From Xenopus tropicalis (Eukaryota > Chordata > Amphibia > Anura > Pipidae), in contig NC_030681.2 of assembly GCF_000004195.4 (NCBI RefSeq), forward strand, positions 26,118,482-26,182,481: a stretch of DNA of 64,000 nt, written 5' to 3'. The notes under the pieces are model-generated. The model made no database searches. It was not told the origin of the DNA and worked only from the letters and a program-made list of their open reading frames with translations. Shown here piece after piece: positions 56,850 through 64,000 of the stretch. The position numbers were made by a program, and so were the translations under genes. The stretch's first letter is position 1; the number at the start of each line of letters is the position of its first letter.

Positions 56850-59800
56850 GGTTGGAGCTGCAGAGTGCCATTGAGCCCTATGGGAGACTTTCCTTGGGCC
56901 AGGTCGGAGCTGCAGAGTGCCATTGAGCCCTATGGGAGACCTTCCTTGGGCCAGGTTGGAGCTGCAGAGTGCCATTGAGCTCTATGGGAGACTTTCCTTG
57001 GGCCAGGTTGGAGCTGCAGAGTGCCATTAAGCCCTATGGGAGACTTCCCTTGGGCCAGGTCAGAGCTGCAGAGTGCCATTGAGCCCTATGGGAGGGGCCA
57101 GGTTTGAGCTGCAGAGTGCCATTGAGCCCTATGGGAGACTTTCCTTGGGCCAGGTCGGAGCTGCAGAGTGCCATTGAGCCCTATGGGAAACTTTCCTTGG
57201 GCCGGGTTGGAGCTGCAGAGTGCCATTGAGCCCTATGGGAGACTTTCCTTGGGCCAGGTTGGAGCTGCAGAGTGCCATTGAGCCCTATGGGAGACTTTCC
57301 TTGGGCCGGGTTGGAGCTGCAGAGTGCCATTGAGCCCTATGGGAGACTTCCCCTGGGCCAGGTTGGAGCTGCAGAGTGCCATTGAGGGCTATGGGAGACT
57401 TTCCTTGGGCCGGGTTGGAGCTGCAGATTGCCATTGAGCCCTATGGGAGACTTTCCTTGGGCCGGGTTGGAGCTGCAGAATGCCATTGAGCCCTATGGGA
57501 AACTTTCCTTGGGCCGGGTTGGAGCTGCAGAGTGCTTTTGAGCCCTATGGGAGACTTTCCTTGGGCCGGGTTTGAGCTGCAGAGTGCGAATGAGCCCTAT
57601 GGGAGACTTTCCTTGGGCCAGATTGGAGCTGCAGAGTGCCATTGAGCCCTATGGGAGACTTCCCTTGGGCCAGGTCGAGCTGCAGAGTGCCATTGAGCCC
57701 TATGGGAGACTTCCCCTGAGCCAGGTTGGAGCTGCAGAGTGCCATTGAGCCCTATGGGAGACTTTCCTTGGGCCAGGTTGGAGCTGCAGAGTGCCATTGA
57801 GCCCTATGGGAGACTTTCCTTGGGCCGGGTTGGAGCTGCAGAGTGCCATTGAGCCCTATGGGAGACTTTCCTTGGGCCGGGTTGGAGCTGCAGAGTGCCA
57901 TTGAGCCCTAAGGGAGACCTTCCTTGGGCCAGGTTGGAGCTGCAGAGTGCCATTGAGCCCTATGGGAGACCTTCCTTGGGCCAGGTTGGAGCTGCAGAGT
58001 GCCATTGAGCTCTATGGGAGGCTTTCCTTGGGCCAGGTTGGAGCTGCAGAGTGCCATTCAGCCCTATGGGAGACTTCCCTTGGGCCAGGTCAGAGCTGCA
58101 GAGTGCCATTGAGTCCTATGGGAGGGGCAAGTTGGAGCTGCAGAGTGCCATTGAGCCCTATGGGAGACTTTCCTTGGGCCAGGTCGGAGCTGCAGAGTGC
58201 CATTGAGCCCTATGGGAGACTTTCCTTGGGCCGGGTTGGAGCTGCAGAGTGCCATTGAGCCCTATGGAAGACTTTCCTTGGGCCAGGTTGGAGCTGCAGA
58301 GTGCCATTGAGCCCTATGGGAGACTTTCCTTGGGCCGGGTTGGAGCTGCAGAGTGCCATTGAGCCTTATGGGAGACTTCCCCTGGGCCAGGTTGGAGCTG
58401 CAGAGTGCCATTGAGCCCTATGGGAGACTTTCCTTGGGCCGGGTTGGAGCTGCAGAGTGCCATTGAGCCCTATGGGAGACTTTCCTTGGGCCGGGTTGCA
58501 GCTGCAGAATGCCATTGAGCCCTATGGGAGACTTTCCTTGGGCCGGGTTGGAGCTGCAGAGTGCTATTGAGCCCTATGGGAGACTTTCCTTAGGCCAGGT
58601 TGGAGCTGCAGAGTGCCAATGAGCCCTATGGGAGACTTTCCTTGGGCCATGTTGGAGCTGCAGAGTGCCATTGAGCCCTATGGGAGACTTCCCTTGGGCC
58701 AGGTTGGAGCTACAGAGTGCCATTGAGCCCTATGGGAAACCTTCCTTTGGCCAGGTTGGAGCTGCAGAGTGCCATTGAGCCCTATGGGAGGCTTTCCTTG
58801 GGCCAGGTTGGAGCTGCAGAGTGCCATTGAGCCCTATGGGAGACTTTCCTTGGGCCAGGTCGGAGCTGCAGAGTGCCATTGAGCCCTATGGGAGGCTTTC
58901 CTTGGGCCAGGTTGAAGCTGCAGAGTGCCATTGAGCCCTATAAGAGGCTTTCCTAGGGCCGGGTTTGAGCTGCAGAGTGCCATTGAGCCCAATGGGAGAC
59001 TTTCCTTGGGCCAGGTTGGAGCTGCAGAGTGCCATTGAGCCCTATGGGAGACCTTCCTTGGGCTGGGTTGGAGCTGCAGAGTGCCATTGAGCCCTATGGG
59101 AGACTTCCCCTGGGCCAGGTCGGAGCTGCAGAGTGCCATTGAGCCCTATGGGAGACTTCCCCTGGGCCAGGTTGGAGCTGCAGAGTTCCATTGAGCCCTA
59201 TGGGAGTTTTTCCTTGTGCCGGGTTGGAGCTGCAGAGTGCCATTGAGCCCTATGGGAGACTTTTCTTGGGCCAGGTCGTAGCTGCAGAGTGCCATTGAGC
59301 CCTATGGGAGACTTCCCCTGGGCAAGGTTGGAGCTGCAGAGTGCCATTGAGCCCTATGGGAGACCTTCCTTGGGCCGGGTTGGAGCTGCAGAGTGCCATT
59401 GAGCCCTATGGGAGACTTTCCTTGGGCTGGGTTGGAGCTGCAGAGTGCCATTGAGCCCTATGGGAGACTTTCCTTGGGCCGGGTTGGAGCTGCAGAGTGC
59501 CATTGAGCCCTATGGGAGACTTCCCTTGGGCCAGGTTGGAGCTGCAGAGTGCCATTGAGCCCTATGGGAGACTTTCCTTGGGCCAGGTCGGAGCTGCAGA
59601 GTGCCATTGAGCCCTATGGGAGACTTTCCTTGGGCCGGGTTGGAGCTGCAGAGTGCCATTGAGCCCTATGGGAGACTTTCCTTGGGCCAGGTCGAGCTGC
59701 AGAGTGCCATTGAGCCTTATGGGAGACTTCCCCTGAGCCAGGTTGGAGCTGCACAGTGCCATTGAGCCCTATGGGAGACTTTCCTTGGACCGGGTTGGAG

Positions 59801-62800
59801 CTGCAGAGTGCCATTGAGCCCTATGGGAGACTTTCCTTGGACCGGGTTGGAGCTGCAGAGTGCCTTTGAGCCCTATGGGAGACTTTCCTTGGGCTGGGTT
59901 GGGCTGCAGAGTGCCATTGAGCCCTATGGGAGACTTTCCTTGGGCTGGGTTGGGCTGCAGAGTGCCATTGAGCCCTATGGGAGGCTTTCCTTGGGCCAGG
60001 TCGGAGCTGCAGAGTGCCATTGAGCCCTATGGGAGACTTTCCTTGGGCCAGGTCGGAGCTGCAGAGTGCCATTGAGCCCTATGGGAGACTTCCCCTGAGC
60101 CAGGTTGGAGCTGCAGAGTGCCATTGAGCCCTATGGGAGACTTTCCTTGGGCCAGGTTGTAGCTGCAGAGTGCCATTGAGCCCTATGGGAGACTTTCCTT
60201 GGGCCAGGTTGGAGCTGCAGAGTGCCATTGAGCCCTATGGGAGACTTCCCTTCGGCCAGGTCGGAGATGCAGAGTGCTATTGAGCCCTATGGGAGACTTC
60301 CCCTGAGCAAGGTTGGAGCTGCAGAGTGCCATTGAGCCCTATGGAAGACTTTCCTTGGGCCAGGTTGGAGCTACAGAGTGCCATTGAGTCCTATGGGAGA
60401 CATTTCCCCTGAGCCAGGTTGGAGCTGCAGAGTGCCATTGAGCCCTAAGGGAGACTTTCCTTGGGCCAGGTCGGAGCTGCAGAGTGCCATTGAGCCCTAT
60501 GGGAGGCTTTCCTTGGGCCAGGTCGGAGCTGCAGAGTGCCATTGAGCCCTATGGGAGGCTTTCCTTGGGCCAGGTCGGAGCTTCAGAGTGCCATTGAGTC
60601 CTATGGGAGACTTTCCTTAGGCAAGGTCGGAGCTGCAGAGTGCCATTGAGCCCTATGGGAGACTTTCCTTGGGCCAGGTCGGAGCTGCAGAGTGCCATTG
60701 AGCCCTATGGGACACTTTCCTTGGGCCAGGTTGGAGCTGCAGAGTGCCATTGAGCCCTATGGGAGACTTTCCTTGGGCCAGGTTGTAGCTGCAGAGTGCC
60801 ATTGAGCCCTATGGGAGACTTTCCTTGGGCCAGGTTGGAGCTGCAGAGTGCCATTGAGCCCTATGGGAGACTTCCCTTCGGCCAGGTCGGAGATGCAGAG
60901 TGCTATTGAGCCCTATGGGAGACTTCCCCTGAGCAAGGTTGGAGCTGCAGAGTGCCATTGAGCCCTATGGAAGACTTTCCTTGGGCCAGGTTGGAGCTAC
61001 AGAGTGCCATTGAGTCCTATGGGAGACATTTCCCCTGAGCCAGGTTGGAGCTGCAGAGTGCCATTGAGCCCTAAGGGAGACTTTCCTTGGGCCAGGTCGG
61101 AGCTGCAGAGTGCCATTGAGCCCTATGGGAGGCTTTCCTTGGGCCAGGTCGGAGCTGCAGAGTGCCATTGAGCCCTATGGGAGGCTTTCCTTGGGCCAGG
61201 TCGGAGCTTCAGAGTGCCATTGAGTCCTATGGGAGACTTTCCTTAGGCAAGGTCGGAGCTGCAGAGTGCCATTGAGCCCTATGGGAGACTTTCCTTGGGC
61301 CAGGTCGGAGCTGCAGAGTGCCATTGAGCCCTATGGGAGACTTTCCTTGGGCCAGGTTGGAGCTGCAGAGTGCCATTGAGCCCTGAGGGAGAATTCCTTG
61401 GGCCAGGTTGGAGCTGCAGAGTGCCATTGAGCCCTATGGGAGACTTTCCTTGGGCCAGGTTGGAGCTGCAGAGTGCCATTGAGCCCTGAGGGAGAATTCC
61501 TTGGGCCAGGTTGGAGCTGCAGAGTGCCATTGAGCCCTATGGGAGACTTTCCTTGGGCCAGGTTGGAGCTGCAGAGTGCCATTGAGCCCTATGGGAGACT
61601 TCCCTTGGGCCAGGTTGGAGCTACAGAGTGCCATTGAGCCCTACGGGAGACCTTCCTTGGGCAAGGTTGGAGCTGCAGAGTGCCATTGAGCCCTATGGGA
61701 GGCTTTCCTTGGGCCAGGTTGTAGCTGCAGAGTGCCATTGAGTCCTATGGGAGACTTTCCTTGGGCCGGGTTGGAGCTGCAGAGTGCCATTGAGCCCTAT
61801 GGGAGACCTTCCTTGGGCCAGGTTGGAGGTGCAGAGTGCCATTGAGCCCTATGGGAGACTTTCCTTGGGCCAGGTTGGAGCTGCAGAGTGCCATTGAGCC
61901 CTATGGGAGACATTCCTTGGGCCAGGTTGGAGCAGCAGAGTGCCCTTGAGCTCTATGGGAGACTTTCCTTGGGCCAGGTTGGAGCTGCAGAGTGCAATTA
62001 ACCTATATGGGAGACTTCCCTTTGGCCAGGTCAGAGCTGCAGAGTGCCATTGAGCCCTATGGGAGGGGCCAGGTTGGAGCTGAAGAGTGCCATTGAGCCC
62101 TATGGGAGACTTTCCTTGGGCCAGGTCGGAGCTGCAGAGTGCCATTGAGCCCTATGGGAAACTTTCCTTGGGCCGGGTTTGAGCTGCAGAGTGCCATTGA
62201 GCCCTATGGGAGACTTTCCCTGGGCCAGGTTGGAGCTGCAGAGTGCCATTGAGCCCTATGGGAAACTTTCCTTGGGCCGGGTTGGAGCTGCAGAGTGCCA
62301 TTGAGCCCTATGGGAGACCTTCCTTGGGCCAGGTTGGAGCTGCAGAGTGCCATTGAGCCCTATGGGAGACTTTCCTTGGGCCAGGCCGGAGCTGCAGAGT
62401 GCCATTGAACCCTATGGGAGACCTTCCTTGGGCCAGGTTTGAGCTGCAGAGTGCCATTGAGCTCTATGGGAGACTTTCCTTGGGCCAGGTTGGAGCTGCA
62501 GAGTGCCATTAAGCCCTATGGGAGACTTCCCTTGGGCCAGGTCAGAGCTGCAGAGTGCCATTGAGCCCTATGGGAGGGGCCAGGTCGGAGCTGCAGAGTG
62601 CCATTGAGCCCTATGGGAGACTTTCCTTGGGCCAGGTCTGAGCTGCAGAGTGCCATTGAGCCCTATGGGAAACTTTCCTTGGGCCGGGTTGGAGCTGCAG
62701 AGTGCCATTGAGCCCTATGGGAGACTTTCCTTGAGCCAGGTTGGAGCTGCAGAGTGCCATTGAGCCCTATGGGAGACTTTCCTTGGGCCGGGTTGGAGCT

Positions 62801-64000
62801 GCAGAGTGCCATTGAGCCCTATGGGAGACTTCCCCTGGGCAAAGTTGGAGCTGCAGAGTGCCATTGAGCCCTATGGGAGACTTTCCTTGGGCCGGGTTGG
62901 AGCTGCAGATTGCCATTGAGCCCTATGGGAGACTTTCCTTGGGCCGGGTTGGAGCTGCAGAATGCCATTGAGCCCTATGGGAAACTTTCCTTGGGCCGGG
63001 TTGGAGCTGCAGAGTGCTATTGAGCCCTATGGGAGACTTTCCTTGGGCCGGGTTGGAGCTGCAGAGTGCGAATGAGCCCTATGGGAGACTTTCCTTGGGC
63101 CAGGTTGGAGCTGCAGAGTGCCATTGAGCCCTATGGGAGACTTCCCTTGGGCCAGGTCGAGCTGCAGAGTGCCATTGAGCCCTATGGGAGACTTCCCCTG
63201 AGCCAGGTTGGAGCTGCAGAGTGCCATTGAGCCCTATGGGAGACTTTCCTTGGGCCAGGTTGGAGCTGCAGAGTGCCATTGAGCCCTATGGGAGACTTTC
63301 CTTGGGCCAGGTCGAGCTGCAGAGTGCCATTGAGCCCTATGGGAGACTTCCCCTGAGCCAGGTTGGAGCTGCAGAGTGCCATTGAGCCCTATGGGAGACT
63401 TTCCTTGGGCCAGGTTGGAGCTGCAGAGTGCCATTGAGCCCTATGGGAGACTTTCCTTGGGCCAGGTTGGAGCTGCAGAGTGCCATTGAGCCCTATGGGA
63501 GACTTTCCTTGGGCCGGGTTGGAGCTGCAGAGTGCCATTGAGCCCTATGGGAGACCTTCCTTGGGCCAGGTTGGAGCTGCAGAGTGCCATTGAGCCCTAT
63601 GGGAGACCTTCCTTTGGCCAGGTTGGAGCTGCAGAGTGCCATTGAGCTCTATGGGAGGCTTTCCTTGGGCCAGGTTGGAGCTGCAGAGTGCCATTCAGCC
63701 CTATGAGAGACTTCCCTTGGGCCAGGTCAGAGCTGCAGAGTGCCATTGAGTCCTATGGGAGGGGCAAGTTGGAGCTGCAGAGTGCCATTGAGCCCTATGG
63801 GAGACTTTCCTTGGGCCAGGTCGGAGCTGCAGAGTGCCATTGAGCCCTATGGGAGACTTTCCTTGGGCCGGGTTGGAGCTGCAGAGTGCCATTGAGCCCT
63901 ATGGAAGACTTTCCTTGGGCCAGGTTGGAGCTGCAGAGTGCCATTGAGCCCTATGGGAGACTTTCCTTGGGCCGGGTTAGAGCTGCAGAGTGCCATTGAG
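56850..64000. repeat. Higher-order repeat, copy 2 (window-truncated)
   Basis: Direct continuation of copy 1 with very few differences. Examples are GGGTTTGAGC near 57573 for GGGTTGGAGC, GAGCCTTATG near 59710 for GAGCCCTATG, TGCCTTTGAG near 59863 for TGCCATTGAG, and GAGCCCTATGGGAAAC near 62246 for GAGCTCTATGGGAAAC. The copy would be complete at about 65,534, beyond the window. Confidence 0.93.

Larger units (their letters stand above)
43388..64000. repeat. Giant 52-bp satellite array
   Basis: The array is continuous from the GTGACTTTCCTTGGGCCAGG at 43399 to the window end, about 395 units. A unit is GGGAGACTTTCCTTGGGCC, then AGGTTGGAGCTGCAGAGTG, then CCATTGAGCCCTAT. Length variants are 51 bp (GGTCGAGCTG, one G lost) and 43 bp (GGGAGGGGCCAGG, nine bases lost). 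Recurrent substitutions mark blocks: CTAAGGG, GAGCTCTATG, GGGAAACTTT, CTTCCCCTGAG, CCATTAAGCCC. As 52 is not a multiple of three, open frames cycle through 52 codons every 156 bp. The repeated short frames starting MALCSS or MPLSPM are not genes. The array is GC-rich compared with its flanks. Confidence 0.99.

Noticed and set aside
43384..63892. Dozens of open frames of 60-122 codons in the array, with starts MALCSS or MPLSPM
   Set aside because: They are the same 52-bp unit read in successive frames, on both strands, with a 52-codon period. They lack independent start, splice or codon-bias evidence.
43388..64000. CRISPR-like array or NF-kB site cluster in the 52-bp repeat
   Set aside because: There are no unique spacers: the units are contiguous. 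GGGAGACTTTCC has two extra bases compared with a kB site, so binding is not supported.

Overview
The window is vertebrate nuclear DNA and is most likely from a frog of the genus Xenopus. The evidence is the dense set of short inverted-repeat transposons of kinds abundant in Xenopus (T2-like ends beginning TTAAAGG, palindromes ending GGGGCAGATTTATCA, Tc1-like and hAT elements), a CR1-type LINE, and a PKC-like kinase gene with ordinary GT-AG introns. I cannot tell X. tropicalis from X. laevis. Nothing looks bacterial and there is no operon, so most long open frames are chance or repeat-derived.

Layout. 1-13.7 kb is a thicket of nested transposons. It includes a 2.2-kb inverted duplication, a near-perfect 118-bp-arm hairpin, a GATA/GACA microsatellite and a TIR transposon that grew a 33-bp minisatellite. 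That minisatellite was then split by a 2.2-kb hAT element carrying its own 43-bp minisatellite. 13.7-25.3 kb is mostly single-copy-looking intergenic DNA with scattered hAT and Tc1 elements. 25.3-27.3 kb is one copy of a 2-kb duplication whose other copy is at 41.1-43.1 kb. 28.3-29.6 kb holds a 5'-truncated CR1 LINE on the minus strand. 30.6-31.4 kb holds a 117-bp tandem repeat.

The one complete gene that can be supported is on the plus strand: nine coding exons from 33635 to 37929 encode a 415-residue AGC/PKC-like kinase with no C1 or C2 domain. It probably has a noncoding first exon at about 31.74-31.91 kb next to a pair of CRE-like sites. A small LRR-coding exon remnant lies at about 40.65-40.85 kb on the minus strand.

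From 43.39 kb to the window end (20.6 kb) there is a pure 52-bp satellite, about 395 copies, with higher-order structure including an 8,685-bp period. Its left flank and a single copy of the monomer inside a 576-bp palindromic MITE at 4520-5095 point to where the array came from: the centre of that MITE family. The short open frames repeated along the array are by-products of the repeat, not genes.
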